Assembly: GCF_024679095.1 (NCBI RefSeq)
Contig: NW_026110573.1
Coordinates: 186,001-250,000, forward strand
Direction: 5' to 3'
Origin: Eriocheir sinensis
Lineage: Eukaryota > Arthropoda > Malacostraca > Decapoda > Varunidae
DNA length: 64,000 nucleotides
This document shows positions 1-11,200 of the stretch, piece by piece. The notes under the pieces were generated by a model. It was not told the origin of the DNA and made no database searches. It saw only the letters and a list, made by a program, of their open reading frames with translations. Numbering within the stretch: the first letter of the stretch is position 1; each line of letters starts with the position of its first letter. Both the position numbers and the translations under genes were made by a program.

Positions 1-1410
1 GTGTATTTTGTACATATATTTTATTACAAATCTACCTTATTTTATGTTTATTTTGTATGTGTCTTTTGTATATTTATATTTATCCAAATACACATTCTTT
101 TATTGGTATTTTGTTTATTTATTTTACTTCGAATTTACATTATTTTATGTGTATTTTGTATACTTTTTTTTATACGTATTTACTTAATTTTATGTGTATT
201 TTGTACATATATTTTTATAGAAATCTACTTTTTTTTTTTTGTATTCGTATATATATTTTGAAACAAATTTACATTGTTTTATATGTATTTTTGCATATCT
301 CTTTCAATACAAGTTTACCTTATTGTATGTGCATTTTGTATATTTATTTCAATGCAAATTTAAATATTTTATGTGTATTTTGGTATATATATTTTTATAA
401 GAAATGCCCTATTTTATGGGAATTTTGCATCTTTATTTTCATACAAATTACCATTATTTTATTAATATTCGGTGTATTTATTTTGATACGATGTTACATT
501 ATTCTATTTGTTTTTTGTATATACTTTTTTATACATATTTACATTATTTAATGTGTATCTTGCATATATATTTTATACAAATTTATTATCTATTATCTAT
601 TTTCATACAAATACACATTCTTTTCATGATATTTTGTTTATTTATTTTGACACGAATCTACATTATTTGATATGTATTTTGTATATATATTTTTATACGT
701 ATTTACATAATTTCATATGTATTTTGTATATATATTTCTATAGAAATCTACTTTATTTTATGTGTATTCGTACATATATTTTGAAACAAATTTACATTGT
801 TTTATATGTATTTTTGAATATCTCTTTCAATACAAATTTACATTACTGTATATGCATTTTGTATATTTATTTCAATACAAATTTAAATATTTTATGTGTA
901 TTTTGGTAAATATATTTTTATAAAAAATGCGATAATTTTTCGGAATTTTGCATCTTTATTTTCATACAAATTTACATTATTTTATTGATATTCTGAGTAT
1001 TTATTTTGATACGATTTTACATTATTCTATTTGTTTTTTGTATATATTTTTTTATACACATTTACATTATTTAATGTGTATCTTGCATATATATTTTATA
1101 CAAATTTACGTTATTTTAAGTGTATTTGTTTATATATTTTTATTCAAATTTACATTATTTGATGTGTATTTTGTATAGTATTTCAATACAAATTTACCTA
1201 ATTTTATGTCTATTTTGTATATTTCTTTTCAAACAAATTTAAATTATTTTTGTGTATTTTTGTTTATAGTTTTATACAAATTTAAGTTATTTTATGTACG
1301 CATTTACATTATTTAGTGTGTGTTTTGTATATATATTTTTATGCAAATTTACTTTATTTTATGTGCATTTTTGTACATATATTTTTATAGAAATTTGCAT
1401 TATTTGTATA
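1..1410 (+). repeat. AT-rich 45-bp minisatellite, forward orientation
   Basis: About 30 diverged copies of a 45-base unit with a core like TTTATGTGTATTTTGTATA followed by TACAAATTTACATTA. The motif TTTTATGTG recurs at 143 and 188, giving the period. Because 45 is a multiple of three, all frames can stay open and give hydrophobic Y/F/I-rich translations with a 15-residue period; these are repeat artefacts and not proteins. Confidence 0.9.
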
Positions 1411-1690
1411 TGTTTTCTCATACATAAAATAATGTAAATTTATATCAAAATACTCATACAAATACACATATAATAACGTAAATTTGTATAAAAATATATA
1501 AACAAAATACACATTAAATAATGTAAATACGTATAAAAAAAATGTACAAAATACACAAATAATCATGTAATTCGTATCAAAATAAATAGACAAAATACCA
1601 ATAAAATAATTTAAATTTCTATGAGAAAACATATACAAAATACACATAAATAACGGAAATATCAATAAAAATATATATAATATAATATAT
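1411..1690 (-). repeat. 45-bp minisatellite, inverted block
   Basis: The same unit continues but now reads as its reverse complement (TAATGTAAATTTGTATAAAAATATATA, broken up by variants). The switch falls close to 1410-1430, so the array is head-to-head across this point. Confidence 0.85.
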
Positions 1691-1736
1691 TTTCATACAT
1701 ATCTAAAACATTTAATGTATATTTTGTATATATATT

Positions 1737-2250
1737 GAAAGATACATAGACAGCACCTTGGAACTGTGTCAGAGATGAATGAATATCTGTGAAATTCATT
1801 TATAAAAAAAAAAAGAAACCGTGTGTAAGAGAGAAGCTTGTAAATAAATAAAATAAATACAATATGAGGTTCAACTGAAAGAGACATAGACAGCACCTTG
1901 GAATCGTGTCAGAGATAAATGAATATATCATATGAAATTCAGTTATAAAAAAAAATATGGAAGCCGTGTGTGAGAGAGAAGATTGTAAATAAATAAAATA
2001 AATACAATATGAGGTTAAAGTGAAAGATACATAGAAAATACCTTGGAATTGTGGTAGAGGTAAATGAATATATGATGCGAAATTCAGTTATAAAAAAAAA
2101 AGAAACCGTGTGTGAGAGAGAAGCTTGTAAATAAATAAAATAAATACAATATGATGCCAAATTCAGTTATGCTTAGAAGGTCTGGGAGTTGTGTTAAGAG
2201 ATAGAAAAATATGATATGGAATTAAATTATAAAAAAGTCCTGGAAGCAGA
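1737..2250 (+). repeat. about 140-bp tandem repeat, 3-4 copies
   Basis: Copies start at about 1737, 1877 and 2022 with GAAAGAYACATAGA and share a poly-A tract, the phrase CCGTGTGTGAGAGAGAAG and TAAATAAATAAAATAAATAC. A fourth copy from about 2160 is badly degraded. No coding potential is seen. Confidence 0.8.
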
Positions 2251-2429
2251 CTGAGAAACTTCTAAAATGGATAATTATATGAACCAGCTGCCAGCGTGTC
2301 GCCCAACGTGAAATCAGCGACGCTTTCTCCAGTCACCCGCGTGTGTGTGTGTGTTGGAGGGAGAACGTTTCAGGTATTTTCTCCTTGAGTAACCGTAACG
2401 TTTTGTGGGTGCTCTGTTTTGCTCTCCTT

Positions 2430-2613
2430 TCTTCTTCTTTTGTTTTCAGGATGTTTTTGTTTTGTTTTTGTTGTTTTATTTGTTTTTGCATTTGTTCTTG
2501 TTTTTCCTTTCTTTTCTTTCTCTTGTTTTGTTTTTGTTTTTTGTTTTGCTTCCTTTTTTTCTTTCCTTTCTTTCTTTTTCTTCTTTTCTTTTTCATTTTT
2601 CTTTTCTCTTCGT

Positions 2614-2644
<31 letters not shown>

Positions 2645-2735
2645 ATAAACCACTACTACTACTACTACTACTACCACTACTACTACTTCATTACCACTAC
2701 TGCTACATTACTTCTACATTTTTTTTTTTACAACA
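2430..2735. repeat. T-rich tract plus (CAA)n, (CTA)n and T-run: tail of a minus-strand retroelement
   Basis: A T-rich stretch is followed by (CAA)n at 2615-2645, (CTA)n at 2651-2688 and a T-run at 2719-2729. Read on the minus strand this is poly-A followed by (TAG)n, lying directly 3' of the retroelement fragment at 2740-3640. The same order recurs at 3755-3950. Confidence 0.8.
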
Positions 2736-2739
2736 TAAA

Positions 2740-3640
2740 TGATAACCTCCACCCATAAGTTTATTTTCCCGACACATAATCATGGAGGGCTCATATAGCT
2801 TGATAGAGGCACAGTCCAACTCTGTTCGGGTTAATGACTGTGGCATCCAACCATATCACTGGTTACTCACTCTTGACACTAAATCACCTATCATCTATTA
2901 CGTCTAGATCCTCTTTTCCTTCCCTACTCCAGTCACTCCCTGACCCACCCCATCGTCAACAATACCTCCACCACTGTGGCTTCATAGTCCATATTTGAGA
3001 TGTTACAGGCTCGGGGCCATGTCTGGTGCCCCTGAGACATAGGATGGCCGACCTGAGCAGGGAGAACGAGAGGCGACACCTCATCCTATAAGGCGACAAC
3101 GTGGCTCCTTGGCTGATGCTTCTTTTCTGAGATTGTCTGCGAGACGTGCGTAGAAGCATTGGCCCTGGCATCCTGCCGGATGTGGTGGAAGACGAGGGGG
3201 TGAAGCGTGCCTGATCCACATGTTGGATTCTTCACCAGCGCCCGTCTTCTCCGGTCGTTCCTGTAGGGCGGCTTCAGGGCAACTTATCGGTGACAGGCAG
3301 TCATCGGGCCGAATATGCGGGCGTCCATTGGCCCGCTGTCCGCGCACCAGAATCCAAGTAAATTTCTTACATCAACCCGTGCCTCCCCAGAGGTATTGGC
3401 TGTCGGTACCGAAGCTGCGTTCGCTGTCCAGGGGAAGCAGTTACCGGTAGCGACGTCTCATACCCGAGAGCATGTTGGCCAAGTCGATCTCCTCTACTTC
3501 ATCGTAAGGAATACACAAAGCTTCCTTATACGCTGCGGTGGTGACATCATTTGGTGATCCATAGCACAGAGACTGTGTTAGTCCCTCAATTGGCCAGCGC
3601 CATATTCAGAGCAATGGCACACAAATTTTGTTTGGTTGAG
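2740..3640 (-). pseudogene. 3' fragment of a Cys-rich/RT/restriction-like-endonuclease non-LTR element (copy A)
   Basis: This is a decayed copy of the 3' end of the element at 51302-54617. On the minus strand, pieces in different frames match its C-terminus: YDEVEE-like and RGQRAN-like segments, the D-x-R site (MDARIF) near 3320, then FTPSSSTTSG, FYARLAD, MRCRLSFSLLRSA and CLRGTRH. The stop lies near 2956. The 3' UTR follows, with sequence also found at 54674-54755 (GGATCTAGAYGTAATAGATG and ATATGGTTGGATGCCACAG), an AATAAA and a poly-A tail. Several frameshifts and stops make it non-functional. Only about the last third of the protein is represented. It forms the first unit of a tandem duplication with copy B. 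Confidence 0.8.
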
Positions 3641-3726
3641 GTTGAAATCTTTGTTTGATTGTAAAGACGGCAAGAAGGTTAGAGGTACCTTCCTGTGTTG
3701 TGTATTTTCATTATTACTTTGTAGAC

Positions 3727-3950
3727 AGGTGGTGTGTAAGACGGTCCAGCTCGTCTTTTGTTTTCTTTCTTTTCTTTTTCTTGTTTTGTTTTGTTTTTTT
3801 TGTTTTGTTTTCTTTCCTTTCTTTCTTTCTTCTTTTCTTTTTCTATTTTTTTCTTTTCATTCTGTAACAACAACAACAACAACCTTATATACTACTACTA
3901 CTACTACTACTACTACTGCTGCTACTATACCATTTTTTTTTACAACATAA
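3727..3950. repeat. Duplicated flank: T-rich tract, (CAA)n and (CTA)n
   Basis: After CAGGTGGTGTGTAAGACGGT at 3727 there is a T-rich run, (CAA)n at 3866-3883, (CTA)n at 3890-3916 and a T-run. The same series occurs about 1.25 kb upstream, and the CAGGTGGTGTGTA phrase recurs at 4967. This is the junction of the duplication. Confidence 0.8.
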
Positions 3951-3954
3951 TAGT

Positions 3955-4875
3955 ACCCCCATATGTTTTATTTCCCGACACATAACCATGGGGGCTCCAC
4001 TTAACAGGTCATTAAGCCCCAACTCTGGTACGCTAATGACTGTGGCATCAACCATATCACTAATGCACGACACTAATCACTATCATCATGCATCTAGGTC
4101 CCCTTTCCTTCCCTACTCCAGTCCTCCCAGCCCACCCCTAATGTCCTCTCCACCACTGTACATAGTCCATGTTCGATGTTTGGCTGGCTGGTGAGAGTGT
4201 CTGGTGCCCCCTGAGACATGGGATGGCCGACCCTGGCAGGGGAGAGCAGGCGACCTCATCCAGGCGACAACGTGTCGCCAGCTCGATGCTTCTTTTCTGA
4301 GATTAGTTCGCGAGACGTGCGTAGAAGCATTGGGCCCTGGGACCCATCCGCCGGATGGTATTGGTGAAGACGAGGGGGTGAAGCTGCCCTGATCCACATG
4401 TTGGATTCTTTCACCGCAATATGCCTTGTCTTCTCCTGCTCGTTCCTGTGGTGCGGAGCTGGCTTGCAGGGAGTAACTCACGGTGACCGAGGCAGCCATC
4501 GGGTCGAATATGCAGATGTCCATTAACGCCCGCTGTCCGCGCACCCAGAATCCGCGAACGCACCATCAACCAATGCCTCCCTGTGAGGTATTGGCCCTGT
4601 CCTGTACCGAAGGTGTTCGCCGTCCAGGGGAAGCCAGTGCCGGCTCGGTAGTGACGTCTTGGCACTTACCTTCCAGGCATGCTGGCTGTCAGATCCCTCA
4701 CTTCATCGTGTCGAAGATACCAGACCAAAGCCTCCTTTTTTACATGTCATGGTGTGGGTTGACTTTGTCATTTGGTGATCGCACACAGGATCAGGCAGTC
4801 CCACTCAATCGGCCAGCCATATCTCAAGAGCCAATGGCGTCGACAAATTCTTGTTTGTTGAGAGCTGAAAACCCT
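3955..4875 (-). pseudogene. 3' fragment of the same non-LTR family (copy B)
   Basis: Minus-strand matches to the C-terminal part of the 51302-54617 element: a Q-DVTTEPAL segment, RGQRALMDICIFDPMAAS (site residue pattern D-I-C where the better copy has D-I-R), ERIQHVDQGSFTPSS and VVAWMRSPALP. The 3' UTR with the CACAGTCATTA-type sequence and the tail lie toward 3955. It is broken by many indels. Relative to copy A it is displaced by about 1.25 kb and shares flanking DNA on both sides, so duplication is more likely than independent insertion. Confidence 0.78.
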
Positions 4876-4879
4876 TTGC

Positions 4880-5200
4880 TCTGATGATTAACGGTAATGA
4901 CGTTAGCCAGTTAAGAGGCACCTGCCTCCCTGTGCTGTGTGTATTTTTCTACACATTTCTGTGGACAGGTGGTGTGTAGAACAGTCCAGCTCGTCTTTTT
5001 GGGCCTGTTGCCCTTTCTTCTAAGATTTTTCTTTTAATATCTCTTATTTCTGTTTGGGTCCCTATCTCGTCCCCTCTGCCTCCTAGAGATGATCCTGTTG
5101 ATGAGTGACCCTGGTAAGGCCTTGATGGAGTTTTGGTTCTCCTTATCTGCCAGCTTCTCAGGGTTGGTGATCCCCATCCCACCCAGTCTTGAGGACTACT
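4880..5200. other. Flank of the duplicated unit, no gene seen
   Basis: Contains a third CAGGTGGTGTGTA phrase (4967) followed by AACAGTCCAGCTCGTC as in the first unit, then diverges. No supported ORF or RNA. Confidence 0.6.
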
Positions 5201-5279
5201 TCTACTATTACAACAACAACAGTAACTGCTACATCTGTTATCACTTCAACTACTACTTCCTTCTTCTGCCTACTACTAC

Positions 5280-5334
<55 letters not shown>

Positions 5335-5340
5335 CATCAC
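5200..5340 (+). repeat. (CAA)n / (CTA)n microsatellite
   Basis: Short CAACAACAACAG near 5211, then (CTA)n at about 5270-5325 ending in (CCA)n. The order CAA then CTA is the same as in the two upstream tails, so this may be a third, element-free remnant of the duplicated unit. Confidence 0.85.
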
Positions 5341-5986
5341 CTGTTTGCGTGTTGCTTTACCAAGGGGTCAATAGATGTTTGAAGCTCTCTGAATCCTCTC
5401 TGTTCAGTTGTTTTGGTGGGGACAGCAGGGATCATAAATTTTTGGGTCTGAGCAGTCCAGAGGTCACGGTCACAGTAAACAAGAGGTCAGGTCAGATCAG
5501 GGAGGGTCAGGGAGGCATAGCAGGTCACGCGGTTGGTTTTAATATACTGCTCTTTTGTATAATGTTGTTTACGTTCACTTTCTCCGTCTGTGTTTTTTCC
5601 TCTTTTTTACTGGTTCTTGTTCTTCCTCCTGTTCTTGACAGTCTGCTGGCTCTCTAGTTATTCGTGTTCTTGATCTTTTCTAGTTTCTTAATCTGGTTCT
5701 TCTTTTCTCTCATGTATTTTTTATGGTGCTGTTGTTCTTGTTTTTCTCGTTTTTTTTCCGTGCCTGGTTTTTGTCCTATAATGATGAAAGGAGACAATTA
5801 GTTTCTGTGCGCGTCAACGTAGATCGATAGAAAAGTGGTAAAGAATAATACTTCCACATGGTTTCAACAGTATAACAAAATATATTTCCTACATCTTTAT
5901 AAATACGGCTATTTACATATACATTTGTCTCAAGGGATGCGCGTATATAATACAGTTGTACTACATGTAACACTGACCAGAGCCTG

Positions 5987-5988
<2 letters not shown>
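5341..5988. other. Non-repetitive stretch, nothing recognised
   Basis: Several AGGTCA-like hexamers occur at about 5462-5530, without regular spacing. The rest is T-rich. ORFs here are short and unlike any known family. Confidence 0.5.

Positions 5989-6032
<44 letters not shown>
5989..6032 (+). repeat. (GT)n microsatellite, tail of the SINE
   Basis: Uninterrupted GT dinucleotides. On the minus strand this is (AC)n directly following the SINE body at 6033-6286, as expected of a SINE tail. Confidence 0.95.
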
Positions 6033-6035
<3 letters not shown>

Positions 6036-6285
6036 TCACCAGGTCCTGATCACTAGTTGGACTCACTCTCGCCAGCAGGTACCCTCCCGACACGAGGAAG
6101 TGCATGCTCATTATCGTCGATCTCTGGGTACTGCCAGGACCTCACCACACCCCATCCCCTTGCTCAGGGGACAGTAACCACTCTAGTCAACGGAAAGAAT
6201 CCGGCCTGAGCAGGGCTCGAACCGCCACCTGTTTGAAGCAGAAGCCTTGCAGCGCCGCGCTCCCTAACCGATTGAGCTACCAGAC

Positions 6286-6286
<1 letters not shown>
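6033..6286 (-). mobile_element. tRNA-derived SINE
   Basis: On the minus strand the head carries a tRNA-like RNA polymerase III promoter: box A TAGCTCAATCGG (6268-6279 on the plus strand as its complement) and box B GGTTCGAGCCC (6213-6223), 44 bases apart. The head reads like a tRNA with D-arm TAGCTCAATCGGTTAG and a T-arm around GGCGGTTCGAGCCC. A body of about 170 bases without similarity to tRNA follows, then an (AC)n tail. A true tRNA gene is unlikely because there is no clean acceptor stem and the transcript would continue into the body. A short related phrase (ATCTCTGGGTAC) recurs near 6408-6420, suggesting a second fragment. Confidence 0.75.

Positions 6287-6340
<54 letters not shown>
6287..6340 (+). 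repeat. (GT)n microsatellite
   Basis: Perfect GT run at the upstream side of the SINE head. The SINE therefore sits between two GT runs of the same orientation, which may reflect insertion into a microsatellite or a target duplication of GT repeats. Confidence 0.95.
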
Positions 6341-6344
<4 letters not shown>

Positions 6345-6505
6345 CTGATCACACAATAGTCTCACGGTGCCAACTTACTTTTCCCGGATGAGCGACTCCA
6401 AGTGACGGATCTCTGGGTACAGGCTACGTGCTTGTGTATGTGTGACGTTTCTGGCTATTGCACAATAAATATTATAAATACACCCCTTCAAACACTGCAT
6501 GCACC

Positions 6506-6508
<3 letters not shown>

Positions 6509-6552
<44 letters not shown>
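6509..6552 (+). repeat. (CA)n microsatellite
   Basis: Perfect CA run, opposite in orientation to the two GT runs upstream. Confidence 0.95.
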
Positions 6553-6554
<2 letters not shown>

Positions 6555-6636
6555 TATCACATACGTCAGCCACCAGTGGCACTCAGTTGTCTGTAGTTCC
6601 CCGCCTGTCCCCATACAGTACTCAGGCTCCCTCGCC

Positions 6637-7361
6637 TCACGCCTCAGGGGTCCAGCGGTCTGGTGCGGGGCTGGGCAGGGATAAACTGAAGGAGGTGGGG
6701 CAGGGAACATGGGGTGACCCTGAGTCAACCCCGTGAGAGCAGGCCCGGCGTGCCTTGAGGAGGAGGCGGCGCAGGAGATCCATGGCCTCAGGCAGACCCT
6801 CGCCGGTGACAGCACAGGCAGGTGCAAAGGCCCCAGGGCTGGGCGGGCGGCAGGTCGTGCGGGCCGAGGGCGTCAGCCATGGCGGCAGGCGTCCTGGCTC
6901 CCCAGCAGATCCAGTTTGTTGGCCAGCACCGGCAGCGGCGGCCGTGAGCGGCACCAGCGCGGCGCTCTATGCCGCTTGCCGGCGCACCAGGACGATGCAA
7001 CTCGTGGCGTGCCTCCTCCAGCCACTCCTCGCCGCTGCTGGCATCCTCCACGAACAGCACCGCGTCGGCGCCGCGCGTGTAGGCGCGCCAAAGGGTCGCA
7101 CGCGCTTAGCGCCGCCCGTCCCATACCACCAGGAGCAGCCGCCGCCCCGCAAACATTCGCAGTTGAAGCCGACGGTGGGCACGGTGTTCACATGGTGGCC
7201 GTATGACCGCAACAGCCGTAGTCTTGCCCGACAGGTCGAGGCCCACGAGCACCAGTGTGGCGGCCCCCACCACACCCGCCAGGCCGCCAGCCCGCCGCCA
7301 CCAGCGGCCCACGCCCAACACGCCGCCCACGAGGCCCCAGCTCCTGCCCCAACAGCTGCAT
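6637..7361 (-). pseudogene. Arl4-like small GTPase (ARF/ARL family), frame-disrupted, single exon
   Basis: ARF/ARL proteins are GTP-binding switches in membrane traffic and signalling. On the minus strand the family signatures appear in the right order: a hydrophobic N-terminus, P-loop GLDLSGKT (7220-7243), switch I VNTVPTVGFN (about 7165-7195), GGAKRVR / LWRAYTRGADAVLFVEDAS (about 7025-7110), LEEARHELHR, the guanine-specificity motif ANKLDLL (6901-6924), and C-terminal AVTGEGLPEAMDLLRRLL then a basic KARR. The VNTVPTxGFN, RPLWxxYTR and xLxxRRK-like features resemble Arl4 most; vertebrate Arl4 coding regions are intronless, as here. At least four frame changes are needed to join the motifs (near 7205, 7085-7125, 6930-7000 and 6820-6900), and the DxGG box is not clean. 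It is either a GC-rich pseudogene or a real gene damaged by assembly indels. ATG at 7359-7361 is the plausible start. Confidence 0.7.
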
Positions 7362-7561
7362 GTGTGGCGAGGCGCGGCGCGGCGGTGTGCGCACTGCCCG
7401 TGTCCACCTGCCAACCCGCACACAGCCACACTGGCCTGGCCGGCCGCCGCATGCCACACGCGTCCCGCCCCTCTCACATTCATCCTGGCCACCTTCCTCT
7501 CCTCCTCCCCTCCTCCTCCTCCTCCTTTCTCAGCCATTCGTCTGAGTAGCCAGAGTGCCCT

Positions 7562-7767
7562 GTAAGTAGCCTACAAAAGTACCCCTGTGAGTTGCTACGT
7601 AGCATTCTTCAGTAAACACAGTTGATACAGTGCAACCTTCTGGTAGTAGCCTAAAACAGTCCACTGCTCGGCTGGGTAGCAGACAGCGTTGGGCACTCTG
7701 GAGTACACTACTCAACAGTCACCTGGTAGTGAACGCTGCAACGTGTTGGAAGCGGCAGTGTGTCCAG
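7562..7767. other. Unassigned spacer
   Basis: Contains irregular repeats of GTAGC/GTAGCC but no supported gene. Confidence 0.5.
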
Positions 7768-8280
7768 CAGTGGTGGGCACCGCTAACCAAAAGTCAGCTT
7801 CGCTAACTGGTAATCCACTGACTATAATATTAACTTCGCATATGCTAAACCGCTAAACCATAAAGAAATTGTGGAAGCTAACGTAACCGCTAACCGCTAT
7901 TTTACTGTATATGGATTTATCTTCAGTTTTTGGTAATGTGTAAAACTCGTCCTTAAAATCATAAATGAACTGAAATTTCAATGAGTTGTAGCTTCGACAA
8001 TAGATTTCACTAATAAGCGTCCAGTTACCCTATTTTAATGACTAATTTACCCAAAAGTGGAAGCCCTGGAATTACTGCGCCATGTGGCTCAGCTGGTGCT
8101 GTGTCTGTCCACAAACCTGTATGATTTTTAGTGGACTTAAGTTGGCGGACGAAACTATATTCAGTGGAAGCTAATTGGTTCACTAACACTTTACAAAGTT
8201 AACAAAAATCAATCACCTAATGAAAAAACTTGCCTCGCTAATCAGCGGTTAGTGGGTTAGACGAACCGTGGCCGGCACTG
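7768..8280. mobile_element. hAT-like non-autonomous element (MITE), 513 bp
   Basis: The ends are imperfect terminal inverted repeats: CAGTGGTGGGCACCG at the left, and CAGTGCCGGCCACGG as the complement of the right end. Subterminal repeats of CGCTAAC / TTAGCG type are inverted relative to each other. CAGTG-type termini are typical of hAT transposons. There is no transposase, so it would depend on one in trans. The flanking octamers (GTGTCCAG and CATATCGC) do not match, so no target-site duplication survives. The right end coincides exactly with the start of the 25-bp satellite. Confidence 0.65.
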
Positions 8281-11200
8281 CATATCGCCCGACATTACCT
8301 GAAACATATCACACGACATTACCTGAAACATATCACGACATTACCTGGAAACATATCACACGACAATACGTGGAAACATATCACGACATTACCTGGAAAC
8401 ATATCACACGACAATGCGTGGAAACATATCACACAACATTACCTGGAAACATATCACACGACAATGCGTGGAAACATATCACACGACATTACCTGGAACA
8501 TATCGACATTACCTGGAAACATATCACACGACAATACGTGAAACATATCACACGACATTACCTGAAACATATCACACGACATTATGGAAACATATCACGA
8601 CATTGGAAACATATCACGACATTACCTGAAACATATCACGACATTACTGAAACATATCACACGACATTACCTGGAAACATATCACGACATTACCTGAAAC
8701 ATATCACACGACATTACCTGGAAACATATCACACGTTACCTGGAAACATATCACGACATTACCTGGAAACATATCACGACATTACCTGGAAACATATCAC
8801 GACATTGCACCGCAAACATATCACACGACATTACCTGAAACATATCACGACATTACCTGGAAACATATCACACGACATTACCTGAAACATATCACGACAT
8901 TACCTGGAAACATATCACACGACATTACCTGGAAACATATCACGACATTACCTGAAACACATCACACGACATTACCTAGAAACATATCACACGACATTAC
9001 CTGGAAACATATCACACGACATTACCTGTAAAACATATCACACGACATTAGGTGGAAACATATCACACGACATTACCTGGAAACATATCACACAACATTA
9101 CCTGGAAACATATCACACGACATTACCTGGAAACATATCACACACATTACCTGGAAAACCCATATCACACGACATTACCTGGAAACATCACACGACATTA
9201 CCTGGAAACATATCACTAACATTACCTGGAAACATATCACGACATTACCTGCAAACATATCACAACGTACCTGGAAACATATCACACAACATTACCTGGA
9301 AACATATCACACGACATTACCTGAAACATAACAGACTACATTATCTGGAAAAATATCACACGACATTACCTGGAAACATATCACACAACATTACCTGGAA
9401 ACATATCACAGGACATTACCTGGAAACATATCACACCACATTACCTGGAAACATATCACACAACATTACCTGCAAACATATCATAAAACATTACAGGGAA
9501 ACATATCACAACATTACCTGGAAACATATCACGCATTACCTGGAAAACATATCACACGACATTACCTGGAAACATATCACAACATTACCTGGAAACATAT
9601 CACACGACATTACCTGGAAACATATCACACGACATTACCGCAAACATATCACAACATTACCTGGAAACATATCACACGACATTACCGCAAACATATCACA
9701 CAACATTACCTGAAACATATCACACACCATTACCTGTAAACATCTCACAACTCATTACCTGGAAACAGATCACACAACATTACATGAAACATATCACATG
9801 GCATTACCTGGAAACATATCACACGACATTACCTGGAAACATATCACACGACATTACCTGGAAACATAACACACTACATTAGCTGGAAACATATCACACG
9901 ACATTGCAAACATATCACGACATTACCTGGAAACATATCACACGACATTACCTGAAACATATCACACGACATTACAAACATATCACGACATTACGCAAAC
10001 ATATCACACGACATTACCTGAAACATATCACGACATTATGGAAACATATCACACGACATTACCTGGAAACATATCACAGCATTACCTGGAAACATATCAC
10101 GACATTACCTGCAAACATATCACACGACATTACCTGAAACATATCACCGACATTACCTGGAAACATATCACACGACATTACCTGGAAACATATCACCGAC
10201 ATTACCGCAAACATATCACACGACATTACCTGAAACATATCACGACATTACCTGGAAACATATCACACGACATTACCTGAAACATATCACACAATATTAC
10301 CTGGTAACATATCACACGACAGTACCTGGATACATATCTCACGACATTACCTGGAAACATATCACACGACATTACCTGAAAACATATCACACAACATTGC
10401 AAACATATCACACGACATTACCTGGAAACATATCACGACATTACCTGGAAACATATCACACGACATTACCAGAAACATATCACACGACATTACCTGAAAC
10501 ATATCACACGACATTACCTGAAACATATCACACGACATTACCTGGAAACATATCACACAACATTACCTGGAAACATATCACACCACATTACCTGAAACAT
10601 ATCACGACATTACCTGGAAACATATCACACGACATTACCTGAAACATATCACACGACGTTACCTGGAAACATATCACGACATTACCTGGAAACATATCAC
10701 ACGACATTACCTGAAACATATCACACGACATTACCTGGAAACATATCACACACATGCCTGAAACATATCACACGACATTACCTGGAAACATATCACACGA
10801 CATTACCTGGAAACATATCACATGACATTACCTGGAAACATATCACACGACATTACCTGGAAACATATCACACAACATTACCTGGAAACATATCACACGA
10901 CATTATGTGGAAACATATCACACGACATTACCTGGAAACATATCACACAACATTACCTGGAAACATATCACACGACATTACCTGGAAACATATCACACAA
11001 CATTACCTGGAAACATATCACATTACATTACGTGGAAACATATCACACAACATTACCTGGAAACATATCACATTACATTACGTGGAAACATATCACATTA
11101 CATTACCTGGAAACATATCACACAACATTACCTGGAAACATATCACATCACATTACGTGGAAACATATCACACAACATTACCTGGAAACATATCACGTAA

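Noticed and set aside
6200..6286. Functional tRNA gene
   Set aside because: Box A and B are good, but there is no convincing acceptor stem or terminator, and a SINE body with an AC tail follows.
7760..8288. 8-bp target duplication around the MITE
   Set aside because: Flanking octamers GTGTCCAG and CATATCGC are different.
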